A DNA stretch of 53,522 nt from Alphaproteobacteria bacterium (GCA_003158585.1 PMKE01000052.1:274-53795); one strand, 5' to 3'. Counted from the first letter of the stretch, positions 45,234 to 53,522 are shown. The notes: a model not told the origin generated them from the sequence alone. Numbers and translations: made by a program.

Positions 45234-45658
45234 TCCTTGTAGACGCGAACATCCTCATTTACGCGAACTCGGTTCGCTCCGTTCACCACGAGTGCGCGAG
45301 CAAGTGGCTTGATGCCCAACTGAACGGCGAGGCGCCTGTCGGACTGCCGTGGCCGGTGCTCCTCGCCTTCGTCAGGATAACCACGAACAACAAAGCTTTT
45401 CCCGGAGCCAAAACCGCCGCCGAACAATGGGAACAAGCGCGCGAATGGTTGTCCTGTCCCGTGGCATGGATACCGCAGCCGACCGAGCGGCACGCCGAGG
45501 TGCTCGGAGAATTGCTGTCGCTGCCCGGCATGGGAGGCAATCTCGTCATGGACGCCCATCTCGCCGCGCTCGCCATCGAACATGGGCTGACGCTTTGCAG
45601 CGCCGACACGGACTTCGCGCGCTTTAAGAAGCTCCGATGGATCAATCCGCTGGAGTGA
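45230..45658 (+). CDS. vapC: PIN-domain ribonuclease toxin (VapC-type)
   Basis: A 142-residue PIN nuclease; VapC toxins cut tRNA or rRNA. Acidic residues are seen at VDANILIY (D5), further Glu in the middle, and near the end DAHLAALA and SADTDFARF. The TTNNKAF-type motif after the third strand is typical of this VapC subgroup. GTG start overlaps the vapB stop. It converges with the amidase gene, 3 bp apart. Confidence 0.9.
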   Translation: MILVDANILIYANSVRSVHHECASKWLDAQLNGEAPVGLPWPVLLAFVRITTNNKAFPGAKTAAEQWEQAREWLSCPVAWIPQPTERHAEVLGELLSLPGMGGNLVMDAHLAALAIEHGLTLCSADTDFARFKKLRWINPLE

Positions 45659-45661
45659 CAC

Positions 45662-47092
45662 TCACAACACAACCTTAGCATACCTTCCGGCCCACGGTTC
45701 GGCGCGTTCGAGCTGCGTGGCGAGGCGCAGGAGCGTGAGTTCGTCTCCGAACGGAGCCACGAACTGCACGCCGATGGGCAGGCCCGCTTCGTTCCAGGAG
45801 AGCGGCAGGTTGACGGCGGGCTGGCCGGTGATGTTCTGGATAGGCGTGTACGGCACGTAGTCCGAAAGCATGGCCATCGCTTTTTCCGCGTCCGGCTCGT
45901 CGATGTCGATGGTGCCGAGTTTCCAGGGCGGGGCGCCGAGCGTCGCCGTCAGCCACAGATCGCAGCTCTTATGGAACTTCGCCGCCATGCGGGTGACCTG
46001 ATTGAGCATCATCTTCGCCTGGACGTACTGGCTGGCGCTGACGCGCTTGCCCGCTTCGTAATAGCCGAGGGTGAGACCTTCGAGATTGTCGAGGCCGGGG
46101 GTCTGGCCGGTCAGGCGCGCGATGAAATCTATGACGGCCGCAAGATTGCTGCACCATACCGCGCTGAATGCAGGCATCAGCACCTCGAGATCGATGCCGG
46201 GCGAGGCTTCCGTCACCTCATGCCCCAGCCCCTCGCAGAGCTTGGCCGCGTGTTCCACCGCCGCGATGCAGTCCGGATGCACCGGCACGCCGTCTAGCCG
46301 CTTGGTGGTGAAGCCGATGCGCAGGCGCTTCGGTTCCTCCTGCGACGCCAACAGATAGGACGCGGGCGCGGGCGGCGGGGCATAGGGATCGCCCGGCTCG
46401 GCACCGCCTGCCGCGTCGAGTGCGGCTGCGGTATCGCGCACGCTTCGGGAAACGACGAGATCGATGGCAAGGCCGTCCACCGCTTCTCCGAGGTCGGGGC
46501 CGACCGAGACGCGCCCGCGCGACGGCTTCAAGCCGACGAGGCCGCAGCACGAGGCAGGAATGCGGATCGAGCCGCCGCCGTCATTGGCATGCGCTAGCGG
46601 CACGATGCCCGCGGCCACCGCCGCGGACGATCCGCCGGACGATCCGCCGGTGGAATGCGCCAGGTTCCAGGGATTGTGCGCCGCGCCGTAGAGCCTGCCT
46701 TCCGTCGTCGGCAGCAGTCCGAATTCCGGCACGTTGGTCTTGCCGAAGGCGACAAGTCCCGCCTTGCGGAAACGCGCCATGAGATGGGAATCGTGATCGG
46801 AGGGGAACGGCGGAAAGAACTTCGAGCCCTGCCGCGTCGGCGTGCCCTGGAACTGGAGGGAGATGTCCTTGAGAAGAAACGGTACGCCCGTGAACGCGCC
46901 TTGCGGCAATGTGCCCTTCACGGTTGTACGGGCGCGCTCGTAATCCTTGAGGATGATGGCGTTGAGGGCGGGGTTGAGCCGTTCGGCGAGGGCAATCGCC
47001 TCTTCCAGCAGTTCGGCAGGCGTCACCTGCTTCTTCGCCACACACTCGGCCAAGCTAAGTCCGTCCAGGCGGCTATATTCGCTGAAAGCCAT
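45662..47092 (-). CDS. Amidase (amidase signature family)
   Basis: A 476-residue serine hydrolase acting on amide bonds, substrate unknown. The Ser-cisSer-Lys triad is visible: K75 in PFLLKDIS, the cis-Ser in [10 protein letters not shown] (near 152) and S174 in GGGSIRIPA. Length and the C-terminal [20 protein letters not shown] fit GatA-like and 6-aminohexanoate-type amidases. It does not lie near gatB or gatC, so it is not the tRNA amidotransferase. ATG 47092 follows GGAGGA; the open frame upstream is shadow sequence opposite the membrane genes. Confidence 0.92.
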   Translation of the reverse strand: MAFSEYSRLDGLSLAECVAKKQVTPAELLEEAIALAERLNPALNAIILKDYERARTTVKGTLPQGAFTGVPFLLKDISLQFQGTPTRQGSKFFPPFPSDHDSHLMARFRKAGLVAFGKTNVPEFGLLPTTEGRLYGAAHNPWNLAHSTGGSSGGSSAAVAAGIVPLAHANDGGGSIRIPASCCGLVGLKPSRGRVSVGPDLGEAVDGLAIDLVVSRSVRDTAAALDAAGGAEPGDPYAPPPAPASYLLASQEEPKRLRIGFTTKRLDGVPVHPDCIAAVEHAAKLCEGLGHEVTEASPGIDLEVLMPAFSAVWCSNLAAVIDFIARLTGQTPGLDNLEGLTLGYYEAGKRVSASQYVQAKMMLNQVTRMAAKFHKSCDLWLTATLGAPPWKLGTIDIDEPDAEKAMAMLSDYVPYTPIQNITGQPAVNLPLSWNEAGLPIGVQFVAPFGDELTLLRLATQLERAEPWAGRYAKVVL

Positions 47093-47299
47093 TGTTCCTC
47101 CGCTTGTTAACCTCAATGTAGCCGCCGTTCCGCCCCCTGTCATCGGCTTCCCGGCAAGCAAATTGGAATTGTTCGTGTTGTGAAGCGGACAACTTAGAGC
47201 GTCTTCAATATTGTGTGTTGACGCAGTGACGGCAAATAATTTGTCGCAATTATGAAGCAGCGTTAATCTGCCGTCAGGGTCGTGGAAGCGGGGTTGGTG

Positions 47300-48205
47300 A
47301 TGAAGAAGATTCCTTTGGAGTCGACAATCGTCGGCTCGTACAGATTCCTGTTTTCGAACATCGTTTCGATCATGGGGACCATTTGGTTCCCGATCGCGCT
47401 GCTCCTCGCTCTGGTGGGAGCGCTCGTCTGTTCGATCATACCGCACGACTGGTGCCAAGGGGGTTTCAAGCCGGATGAGGTGAAGGACGTTGTACTCTCT
47501 CACCTGCCCATGATCGTGTTCGGTTTGTTCGCCATTTTCATCGTGGCGCTGCTTGTTAGGGCAATGATCACCGTAGGCATTCTGCGCCATGCCATTGGCG
47601 AAAAGACCTCGACGACCTTCGTCTATTTCTCGCTGGGCGCCCGCGTCTGGCGGATGGTGGGCGTCGTTCTGCTCACCGCCATCGTGTACTGCATGCTGGA
47701 GATCGGAGCCATTTTGCTGTTCGCGATCAGCAACGGGATTATGGCCATCGTTCCGAATGTCCCGACCGCGGTCGTAGCCCTGGTCAACTTCGCGCTGGCC
47801 GTCGCGGCGGTGGTGTTCGTCGTCTATGTGATGCTCAGGCTGTTCTTCTTCCTGCCGGCCGTGGTGGTGGCGGAGAACAAGCTCGGCGTCGCCCGTGCCT
47901 GGGAACTGGGCAAGGGAAACGTCTGGCGCATGATCGCCGTGATGATCGTGGTTGTGCTTCCCGTATGCGTCGTTGCCGCAGGTGCGATGTATTTGATGCT
48001 CGTGCCCACGGTGATCGTCGAGGTGATCCGCCATCAGCCGCAGGGACCGGAAGTGGCGGTGGCGGTCATCAATTCCCTCTGGCCGCTGCTGCCGGTTATT
48101 GCGGCGGTTGAGCTTATCCTCGTCATCGCCGTCACGGGCCTGACGCTGGGCGCCATCGGACACGCCTATAAAGCCATTACCGCTCCCGAGGAGACAAGCG
48201 TATGA
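47300..48205 (+). CDS. Multi-pass membrane protein, paralogue 1 of 3 (GPDPase-membrane-domain-like)
   Basis: A 301-residue membrane protein with about six helices. It opens MKKIPLESTIVGSYRFLF and has near residue 200 the segment VARAWELGKGNVWRM, a pattern typical of the glycerophosphodiesterase membrane-domain (PF10110-like) family of unknown role. Two homologues follow directly, joined by ATGA overlaps. ATG 47300 matches the starts of the paralogues. A weak promoter (TTGTCG 47241, TAATCT 47264) lies upstream; 47093-47299 holds nothing else. Confidence 0.8.
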   Translation: MKKIPLESTIVGSYRFLFSNIVSIMGTIWFPIALLLALVGALVCSIIPHDWCQGGFKPDEVKDVVLSHLPMIVFGLFAIFIVALLVRAMITVGILRHAIGEKTSTTFVYFSLGARVWRMVGVVLLTAIVYCMLEIGAILLFAISNGIMAIVPNVPTAVVALVNFALAVAAVVFVVYVMLRLFFFLPAVVVAENKLGVARAWELGKGNVWRMIAVMIVVVLPVCVVAAGAMYLMLVPTVIVEVIRHQPQGPEVAVAVINSLWPLLPVIAAVELILVIAVTGLTLGAIGHAYKAITAPEETSV

Positions 48206-49119
48206 ACAAGATCCCGCTGGAATCGACCCTGGCCGGTGCGTACCGGTTCCTGTTCACCAGGATTCTGTCGATCATAGGCACGTTGTGGCTGCCGTTCCTG
48301 GCGACGGCCGCCCTTCTGGCCGGCATCGTCTGGCTCGCGATTCCGCACGACTGGCTGGCGGGAAATTTCCCGCAACTCAGCGAGAATGCATCGCCGCAGG
48401 AAGTGCTGGCGATCTGCCTGCCGTTCGTCAAGGCCGTTCCGCTCATCCTCATCGTTTCGCTGATCATGGGTTCGATGATGTATGTGGGCCTGATGCGCCT
48501 GTCGCTCGGCCAGACAAAGCACAGCTTTGCCTTCTTCTCGCTGGGCGGCGACGTCTGGCGGATGGCGCTCGCCTTCGTCCTAATGGGACTGCTCATTGTG
48601 CTGCTTGAGGCGGTTCTAATCGGACTTTTCTTCGCAGCGCTGGCAGCCGCCAAGGCCTTCATGCCTCAGACGGCGATGATCCTGTTCCTGGTCGTCCTCG
48701 GCATCGCCGAGGTGTGCTTCCTGATCTATGCGGTGGTCCGCTGGCAGTTCTTCCTGCCGGCCGTGGTGGTGGCGGAGCACAAAATCGGGCTCGGGCGTTC
48801 CTGGGAGCTGGGCGGCGGCAATTTCTGGCGGATCGTGGTGATCGTTCTCTTGATCGTCATTCCGGTCGGCTTCGTAGCCGGTCTCGTCTGGCAGATGACT
48901 TTGATGCCCGTCCTCGTCAGCGAAGCCATGAGAATGCCGGACAACCCCGGCCCCGCCGAGATGAGCGCCTTCTTCCGGGCGCTGCTGCCGCTGGCGCCGG
49001 TGTTCCTGATCGTCATCCTGGTGCAGAAGGTGGCCACGATGGGACTCATGGCGGGCGCCATCGGAACCGCCTATAAAGCCGTCACCCCGGCCCCCGAGGA
49101 GGAACAGGCATCAGCATGA
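48202..49119 (+). CDS. Multi-pass membrane protein, paralogue 2 of 3
   Basis: A 305-residue homologue of its neighbours, starting MNKIPLESTLAGAYRFLF, with LGRSWELGGGNFWRI in the place of the conserved segment and FFLPAVVVAEHKIGL just before it, nearly the same as in paralogue 1. Starts at an ATGA overlap with paralogue 1 and ends at one with paralogue 3. Function unknown; the three may form a hetero-oligomer. Confidence 0.8.
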   Translation: MNKIPLESTLAGAYRFLFTRILSIIGTLWLPFLATAALLAGIVWLAIPHDWLAGNFPQLSENASPQEVLAICLPFVKAVPLILIVSLIMGSMMYVGLMRLSLGQTKHSFAFFSLGGDVWRMALAFVLMGLLIVLLEAVLIGLFFAALAAAKAFMPQTAMILFLVVLGIAEVCFLIYAVVRWQFFLPAVVVAEHKIGLGRSWELGGGNFWRIVVIVLLIVIPVGFVAGLVWQMTLMPVLVSEAMRMPDNPGPAEMSAFFRALLPLAPVFLIVILVQKVATMGLMAGAIGTAYKAVTPAPEEEQASA

Positions 49120-50033
49120 AAAAGATACCGGTGAGGCAGACCATCGCGGAAGCGTATCGGTTCACTTTCGTTGGTCTGGAGAAGGTCATCGGGCTGATCT
49201 GGCTGCCGACTGTCATCCTGACGGTCGGCAGCTATTTCGTTATGAGCCCCTATCTGGCCGGCATGACGCAAGCCATCGAGACCAACGATTTCGCCCAGCA
49301 GGGTCCGCATCTGGCGCTCATGTTCGGCTTCGAGATCGCCTGCCTCGTGCTCATGGCGATGATCGGGGTGGCGATCACCCGCGAGATCCTGAACCCGCTG
49401 AAGCGGCCGCTGTTCCTGCGCTTCGGGCTCGGCGGCACCGAGTTCCGGCTGGTGGGAGCACTCGTCGGTCTCTATGTGCTGCTGCTGCTGTTCGTCATCC
49501 TCTGCGTGATCGCTGCCCTGGCGCTGGGCTTCGTCCTGAATGCCGTGCTGCCGGGGACCGCTTCCCTTGCCGGCGCCCCGGGTACCACGCGCGGCCTGGG
49601 TATGGCCGTCCTCATCGGACTGTGCCTCAGCCCGGTGCTGTTCTACCTCATGGCGCGGCTTGCCTTCCTGGTGGTGCCCTGCGTCGTCATGGAGGGCAAG
49701 TTCGGCATCGAGCGGAGCTGGCAACTCACCAAGGGCAACGTCTGGCGCATCATCGGGATTTGCTTTGCGATCATGCTGCCGATCCTGATCGTCTCCTTGA
49801 TCGGACAGGTCGTCATCCTCGGCCCCGAGTACTTCAACCCGCATCTCGAGCTGGCGAACGATCAGGCGGCTATGGCGAAGCACAACGCGGAAAACCTCCG
49901 TCTTTTGGCTTCCAAGCTGCCGCTGCTGGTCGGGTTCAGCTTCTTGCTGGCGCCGTTTACCAGCGGCCTTGGCTTCTCCGCCCCGGCCTTCGCCTATCGC
50001 GCCCTGATGGCGCAGGAGAAGCGGCCGGAATAG
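49116..50033 (+). CDS. Multi-pass membrane protein, paralogue 3 of 3
   Basis: A 305-residue homologue, more divergent: MKKIPVRQTIAEAYRFTF at the start and IERSWQLTKGNVWRI in the conserved segment. Six or seven hydrophobic helices. It closes the translationally coupled array; a 54-bp gap precedes the epimerase gene. Confidence 0.8.
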   Translation: MKKIPVRQTIAEAYRFTFVGLEKVIGLIWLPTVILTVGSYFVMSPYLAGMTQAIETNDFAQQGPHLALMFGFEIACLVLMAMIGVAITREILNPLKRPLFLRFGLGGTEFRLVGALVGLYVLLLLFVILCVIAALALGFVLNAVLPGTASLAGAPGTTRGLGMAVLIGLCLSPVLFYLMARLAFLVVPCVVMEGKFGIERSWQLTKGNVWRIIGICFAIMLPILIVSLIGQVVILGPEYFNPHLELANDQAAMAKHNAENLRLLASKLPLLVGFSFLLAPFTSGLGFSAPAFAYRALMAQEKRPE

Positions 50034-50087
50034 GCAAAGGCCTGCGATTGGGCTATTCAGCCGCGCGGAACCTGATCGGGATTCGCC

Positions 50088-51053
50088 ATGACCGTGCTCG
50101 TGACCGGCGCCGCCGGGTTCATCGGCTCTCACGTCGCCGAAGCGCTGCTTAAGCGCGGCGAAACCGTGATCGGCGTCGACAACCTCAACGATTACTACGA
50201 CGTGCGGCTCAAGGAAGCGCGGCTGGAGCGGCTGAAGGCGCGGCCCGGCTTCACTTTCAAGCGGCTCGACTTCGCCGACCGCGAGGCGATGCTGTCGCTG
50301 GCCGGGATCGACATTCTGTGCATCGTGCATCTGGGGGCGCAGCCGGGCGTGCGCTATTCGCTGGTCAATCCCTACGCCTATGTGACCTCGAACCTGATGG
50401 GGCAGGTGGTGGTGCTGGAGTTGGCGCGCGCCCTGAAGAACCTGCGCAGCGTGGTCTATGCCAGCTCGTCGTCGGTCTACGGCGGCAACACCAAGCTGCC
50501 ATTTGCCGTAGGCGATGCGGTCGAGACGCCGCAGTCGCTCTATGCCGCCACCAAGCGCGCCGACGAGCTGATCGCGCACACCTATGCGCATCTCTACGGT
50601 CTGCACCTGACGGGCCTGCGCTTCTTCACCGTCTACGGGCCGTGGGGCCGCCCCGACATGGCGCCGATGCTGTTCACCCGCGCCATGCTCAAGGGGGAGC
50701 CGATCCGCGTCTTCAACAAGGGCGAGATGTGGCGCGACTTCACCTATGTGGACGACATCGTGGCGGGCGTGCTGGCGGCGATGGATAAGCCGCCGACAGT
50801 CAAGCCGCCACACAAGGTCTACAACCTCGGCAACCACAAAAGCGAGAAGCTGACGGATTTCATCGGCGCCCTGGAAAGCGCGCTGGGCGTCAAGGCCGAG
50901 ATGCGCTTCGAACCCATGCAGCCCGGCGACGTGATTTCGACCTATGCCGACATCGAGGAAACGCGGCACGACCTCGACTTCGAGCCCTCGACGCCGATCT
51001 CCGTGGGCGTGCCGAAATTCGTCGCGTGGTATCGCGATTTCTATGGCATGTAG
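50088..51053 (+). CDS. NAD-dependent nucleotide-sugar epimerase, UDP-glucuronate 4-epimerase-like
   Basis: A 321-residue extended SDR enzyme. The NAD motif is TGAAGFIGSH (6-15), the acidic VDNLNDYYDVRLKEARL segment is characteristic of UDP-glucuronate/galacturonate 4-epimerases, catalytic Y152 and K156 lie in LYAATK with SSSSVYGG before them, and GLRFFTVYGPWGRPDMA closes the active site. It would feed galacturonate into capsule or LPS. No glycosyltransferases are nearby, so pathway is open. Confidence 0.9.
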   Translation: MTVLVTGAAGFIGSHVAEALLKRGETVIGVDNLNDYYDVRLKEARLERLKARPGFTFKRLDFADREAMLSLAGIDILCIVHLGAQPGVRYSLVNPYAYVTSNLMGQVVVLELARALKNLRSVVYASSSSVYGGNTKLPFAVGDAVETPQSLYAATKRADELIAHTYAHLYGLHLTGLRFFTVYGPWGRPDMAPMLFTRAMLKGEPIRVFNKGEMWRDFTYVDDIVAGVLAAMDKPPTVKPPHKVYNLGNHKSEKLTDFIGALESALGVKAEMRFEPMQPGDVISTYADIEETRHDLDFEPSTPISVGVPKFVAWYRDFYGM

Positions 51054-51115
51054 ACCGCGGTGCTAGACTGCGCCCTGCCGAATCAAACGCAACCGGGTTC
51101 ATACGGGTGTCAGCC

Positions 51116-51820
51116 ATGAAGAGAGCAATCCTCAAAGGAAGCCTGCTTGCCATTACCGCCGCAGGGATGGCCGCGGGCGCGGGCGCCGCGCAGCCGGGCC
51201 AGATCGTCTGGCATTTCGACAATCTGGAGAGGATCGGCGGCAACCCGGCGCACGCGGAGGGACATCCTGGGATCGTTTCCACACCCGCGGGAAAGGCCGT
51301 GACCTTCAACGGCGTGGACGACGCCGTGCTGATCGACAACCACCCGTTGGCTGGCGCTCCCGCCTTCACCATCGAAGCCGTGTTCCGGCCCGACGGCGGC
51401 GCCTTCGAGCAGCGCTGGCTGCATCTGGCGGAAGCCGATGCGGTGAACGGCGAGGCGAAAAGCCCCCGCACCTTGTTCGAAATCCGCGTGGTGGGCGAGG
51501 CATGGTATCTCGACGCCTTCACCACGGGGCCGGGCTACAATCTGACGCTGGTCGTTCCCGAGAAGACCTTTCCCGTCGGGCGGTGGTACCGCGTCGAGCA
51601 GGTCTGCGACGGCAAGACGTTCCGCAGCTATGTGGACGGCGTGCTCCAGGCCGAGGGCGTGATCGACTACAAACCGCAGGGGCTGGGACGCACCTCCGCC
51701 GGAATGCGGATCAACCGCGTCAGCTATTTCAAGGGCGCGATACTGGAGACGCGCTTTACGCCGCGTGCGCTTTCCGTGGCCGAGTTCGCGCCGCTGCCCG
51801 CGGGGCTGAACGGGAAATGA
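51116..51820 (+). CDS. Exported LamG/concanavalin-A-like protein
   Basis: A 234-residue protein with a signal peptide (core LLAITAAGMAAGAGA, residues 10-24) and a LamG-type beta-sandwich: VTFNGVDDAVLIDNHPL, FTIEAVFRPDGG, WYRVEQVCDGKTFRSYVDG and a final FTPRALSVAEF are the usual repeating strands. Such domains bind carbohydrates in the periplasm or outside; ligand unknown. It overlaps the Nudix gene by ATGA. Confidence 0.82.
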   Translation: MKRAILKGSLLAITAAGMAAGAGAAQPGQIVWHFDNLERIGGNPAHAEGHPGIVSTPAGKAVTFNGVDDAVLIDNHPLAGAPAFTIEAVFRPDGGAFEQRWLHLAEADAVNGEAKSPRTLFEIRVVGEAWYLDAFTTGPGYNLTLVVPEKTFPVGRWYRVEQVCDGKTFRSYVDGVLQAEGVIDYKPQGLGRTSAGMRINRVSYFKGAILETRFTPRALSVAEFAPLPAGLNGK

Positions 51821-52398
51821 AGCGCAAGGTCGTCGTAGAGCGGCGCGCCTTGATCCTGGACGACTATTTCAAGGTCGAGGAGGCGCGCGTTTCCTACCAG
51901 AAGTTCGACGGCACGATGAGCGCGCCGGTGCGGCGGCTGGACCTCGTGCGCGGCGATGCGGTGGCGGCGGTTGTTTTCAACCGGGCGCGGGGGCGCGTGA
52001 TCCTGGTGAACCAGTTCCGCTATGCGACGCTGGCACGGGGCGAGGGCTGGCTGACGGAGATCGTCGCCGGCCTGATCGACGCAGGCGAAACGGCGGAAGA
52101 AGCGGTGCGCCGCGAAATCCTGGAAGAGACGGGATACGAGGTGGGGACGCTGGAACGCATTTCCTGCTTCTATCCTACGCCGGGGATTACCTCCGAACGG
52201 ATCGTTTTGTTCTACGCCGAGACCCGCGGCGACGCGCCGGTGTCCTCAGGCGGCGGAGTGGCCGACGAGCACGAGGATATCCAGGTTCTCGAACTGCCGC
52301 TCTCCGAAGCGTATGAGATGGTGGAACGCGGCGAGATCGCAGACGCCAAAACCATTATCGGATTGATGTGGTTGAAAAGCCAGGCGACTGCGAAATAG
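51817..52398 (+). CDS. Nudix hydrolase, ADP-ribose/GDP-mannose pyrophosphatase-like
   Basis: A 193-residue enzyme with a perfect Nudix box at 85-107: G85, E91, R99-E100, E103-E104, G106 within GLIDAGETAEEAVRREIL. The N-terminal strand arrangement (VVVERRALILDDYFKVEEA) and the later PTPGITSERIVLFYAE are typical of NudK/ADP-ribose pyrophosphatases. It removes ADP-ribose or GDP-mannose; which one cannot be told. Confidence 0.9.
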   Translation: MKRKVVVERRALILDDYFKVEEARVSYQKFDGTMSAPVRRLDLVRGDAVAAVVFNRARGRVILVNQFRYATLARGEGWLTEIVAGLIDAGETAEEAVRREILEETGYEVGTLERISCFYPTPGITSERIVLFYAETRGDAPVSSGGGVADEHEDIQVLELPLSEAYEMVERGEIADAKTIIGLMWLKSQATAK

Positions 52399-52406
52399 CC
52401 ATCCTT

Positions 52407-52581
52407 GTCATCCCCGGCGAGTGCGGATCGCACAGCGATCCGCGCGAGGGAAGGGGACCCAGGTGGTCGCACACGCGCAGCTTTCAAAAGAAAACTCAGT
52501 CTATTTTTCAAAATCGTCCCGGTATCTTCACCTGGGTCCCCTTCCCTCGCGCTCGCTTTGCTCGCGCTCGCCGGGGATGAC
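52407..52581. repeat. Dispersed palindromic pair, GTCATCCCCGGCGAG family
   Basis: Left unit (52407-52465) shares both ends with 2025-2084 and contains a different perfect stem (GCGGATCG with CGATCCGC). Right unit (52529-52581) is the same element inverted, ending CCGGGGATGAC. The 63 bp between them are AT-rich. It follows the Nudix stop and may terminate transcription. Confidence 0.8.
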
Positions 52582-52648
52582 AGATTGGATTTGTTCGGCG
52601 CCCCCTTGATGGCTGGATCTATTCCGGCCATCCAGAGTGCCTGTACAC

Positions 52649-52689
52649 TTGACAATTCGCGCTACTTAGCTAATATATTAGCTAAGGAG
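52649..52689 (+). promoter_or_regulatory. Promoter, palindromic operator and RBS of the Phd-DUF433 toxin-antitoxin pair
   Basis: TTGACA (52649-52654), 16 bp, TAATAT (52671-52676). The -10 box lies inside a perfect 20-bp palindrome (52666-52685, half-site TTAGCTAATA), and AAGGAG (52684-52689) follows at once, 7 bp before the GTG start. Binding of the antitoxin there would block both transcription and access to the start. Confidence 0.75.
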
Positions 52690-52696
52690 AACCACA

Positions 52697-53092
52697 GTGG
52701 CCGTTGTCAAGATACACGACGCCAAGACGAACCTGTCGAAGCTTATCGCGCGCGTCGAAGCGGGCGAGGAGATCATCATCGCGCGCGACGACAAGCCGGT
52801 GGCGAAGCTGACGGCCGTCGAAGCGGCACGCGGCTCGTATGGCTTCGAAGAGGAAGCGGCGCCCTACGATGCGGGGCTGGCGGCGCGCATCACGACTGAC
52901 GCGGAAGTGTGCGGCGGGCGGCCGTGCATCCGCGGCATGCGCATCCGCGTCAGCGACGTGCTGGGCCTCCTGGCGGGCGGCATGACGCGCGCCGCGGTGC
53001 TGAAGGATTATCCCTATCTGGAAGCGGCGGACATCGACGCGGCGCTGGCCTACGCCGCCGGATCGGCGAGCCACCGCGTCATCCGGACGTGA
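52697..53092 (+). CDS. Phd/YefM-DUF433 fusion antitoxin
   Basis: A 131-residue protein made of two antitoxin-type modules. Residues 1-45 (VKIHDAKTNLSKLIARVEAG, IIIARDDKPVAKL) are a Phd/YefM DNA-binding module; residues about 65-125 (ITTDAEVCGGRPCIRGMRIR, VSDVLGLLAGGMTRAAVL) are a DUF433 winged-helix module. DUF433 alone is the usual antitoxin partner of DUF5615 PIN-like toxins, which is the next gene. A fusion of both modules in one chain is unusual. GTG start with AAGGAG; GTGA overlap with the toxin. Confidence 0.85.
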   Translation: MAVVKIHDAKTNLSKLIARVEAGEEIIIARDDKPVAKLTAVEAARGSYGFEEEAAPYDAGLAARITTDAEVCGGRPCIRGMRIRVSDVLGLLAGGMTRAAVLKDYPYLEAADIDAALAYAAGSASHRVIRT

Positions 53093-53418
53093 AGTTCCTG
53101 CTCGACGCGCAACTGCCGCCGCACCTGGCGAAGGCGCTGACGCGCGCGGGGCACGGGGCGAAGCATGTCTACGACTGCGGGCTTCTTACTGCGAAGGATC
53201 GCGACATCTGGCAGTTCGCGACGAAGGAAGGCGCGGCAGTAGTCACTAAAGACTCCGACTTCGCCGCCATGCGGATGCACGCCCCCTCCGGCCCGGCGGT
53301 TATCTGGCTACGGCTGGGGAATGTGTCGAACGACGCGGTGATAAAGGTACTCCTCTCCTCGCTGCCGGAAATCGCTGCGGCGATTGAGGCGGGGGAGGGT
53401 GTGGTGGAGGTGAGATAA
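53089..53418 (+). CDS. DUF5615 PIN-like toxin
   Basis: A 109-residue PIN-fold protein: KFLLDAQLPPHLAKAL at the start with the first acidic residue (D6), GLLTAKDRDIWQFATKEGAAVVTKDSDF with further aspartates in the middle. DUF5615 proteins are predicted RNases paired with DUF433 antitoxins. GTG 53089 overlaps the antitoxin stop. Activity not demonstrated. Confidence 0.85.
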   Translation: MKFLLDAQLPPHLAKALTRAGHGAKHVYDCGLLTAKDRDIWQFATKEGAAVVTKDSDFAAMRMHAPSGPAVIWLRLGNVSNDAVIKVLLSSLPEIAAAIEAGEGVVEVR

Positions 53419-53448
53419 CTCCTGACATTCCCGGTTGTTCCCTCGGCT

Positions 53449-53510
53449 GTCATCCCGGCCAAGCGCTCCGAAGCACGAAGTGCGAAGGAGGGCGCAGAGC
53501 CGGGACCCAT
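53449..53510. repeat. Dispersed palindrome unit, GTCATCCCGG family (maybe incomplete at window end)
   Basis: Begins GTCATCCCGGCC, reaches GCCGGGACCCAT, and contains a compound stem (GCGC/GCGC, CTCC/GGAG, GCAC/GTGC). The inverted partner seen in other copies would lie beyond the window. Confidence 0.7.
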
Positions 53511-53522
53511 ATCTGGACGGCC

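Noticed and set aside
45662-47092. Amidase as GatA of the tRNA amidotransferase
   Set aside because: No gatB or gatC in the neighbourhood, and the sequence ends with the general amidase C-terminus.
47093-48163. N-terminal extension of the amidase frame to 833 residues
   Set aside because: The extra 357 codons are His/Asp/Arg-rich antisense of the membrane gene, and a strong SD precedes ATG 47092.
49071-50969. 632-codon minus-strand open frame
   Set aside because: Antisense of the third membrane paralogue and the epimerase; no recognisable domain.

Overview
The window is 53.5 kb of a high-GC alphaproteobacterial chromosome. The evidence is gene order (pdxA-ksgA next to surA-lptD-lptG-lptF, a CDP-alcohol phosphatidyltransferase-hda-ppk1-ppx run, tatABC-serS-surE-pcm-nlpD, yajC-secD, trmFO) and the types of dispersed palindromic repeats. 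I cannot place it to genus; a Rhizomicrobium/Micropepsales-like or other free-living lineage is a guess. No rRNA, tRNA, CRISPR array, integrase or complete insertion sequence was seen.

Layout. 1-2.1 kb: the 3' part of a cysteine synthase gene, a candidate small RNA, a proline-rich membrane protein, and two copies of a fossil sequence resembling a DUF805 protein tail. 2.1-4.2 kb: a lower-GC three-gene minus-strand operon encoding a REC-TIR protein, a cytoplasmic histidine kinase and a stand-alone REC protein. 4.7-12.5 kb: a minus-strand envelope operon (lptF, lptG, lptD, surA, pdxA, ksgA). 12.6-15.7 kb: pepA, a small membrane protein, holC and a TPR protein. 15.9-21.4 kb: a saccharopine-dehydrogenase-like oxidoreductase, a low-GC islet (methyltransferase and membrane-anchored coiled-coil protein) bounded by a decayed and an intact copy of the same ABC-F gene end. 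21.5-25.8 kb: ndk, an SDR, a GIY-YIG protein, a CPBP protease, purN and purM. 26-29.9 kb: small ORFs, DUF488, DUF2066, a phosphatidyltransferase and hda. 30-33.8 kb: ppk1 and ppx for polyphosphate turnover. 33.8-39 kb: Tat translocon, serS, surE, pcm, nlpD. 39-40.7 kb: a TumE/TumA-like toxin-antitoxin pair and a DUF815 ATPase. 40.7-44.9 kb: yajC, secD, an NDUFAF6-like synthase-family protein and trmFO. 45-47 kb: vapBC and an amidase. 47.3-50 kb: three tandem paralogous membrane proteins. 50-53.5 kb: a nucleotide-sugar epimerase, a LamG-fold exported protein, a Nudix hydrolase and a third toxin-antitoxin pair whose antitoxin is a Phd-DUF433 fusion.

Most genes are ordinary housekeeping functions in tightly packed operons with ATGA-type overlaps. 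The accessory content is a candidate Detocs-like two-component anti-phage module with a TIR effector (2124-4216), three toxin-antitoxin modules, and many dispersed palindromes. Several palindromes have altered genes: they supply the C-terminal codons of a phosphatidyltransferase and of KsgA, and one sits between a fossil and the real 5' end of ksgA. The seryl-tRNA synthetase carries an unusual AT-rich in-frame insertion, and secF is missing from its usual place after secD.
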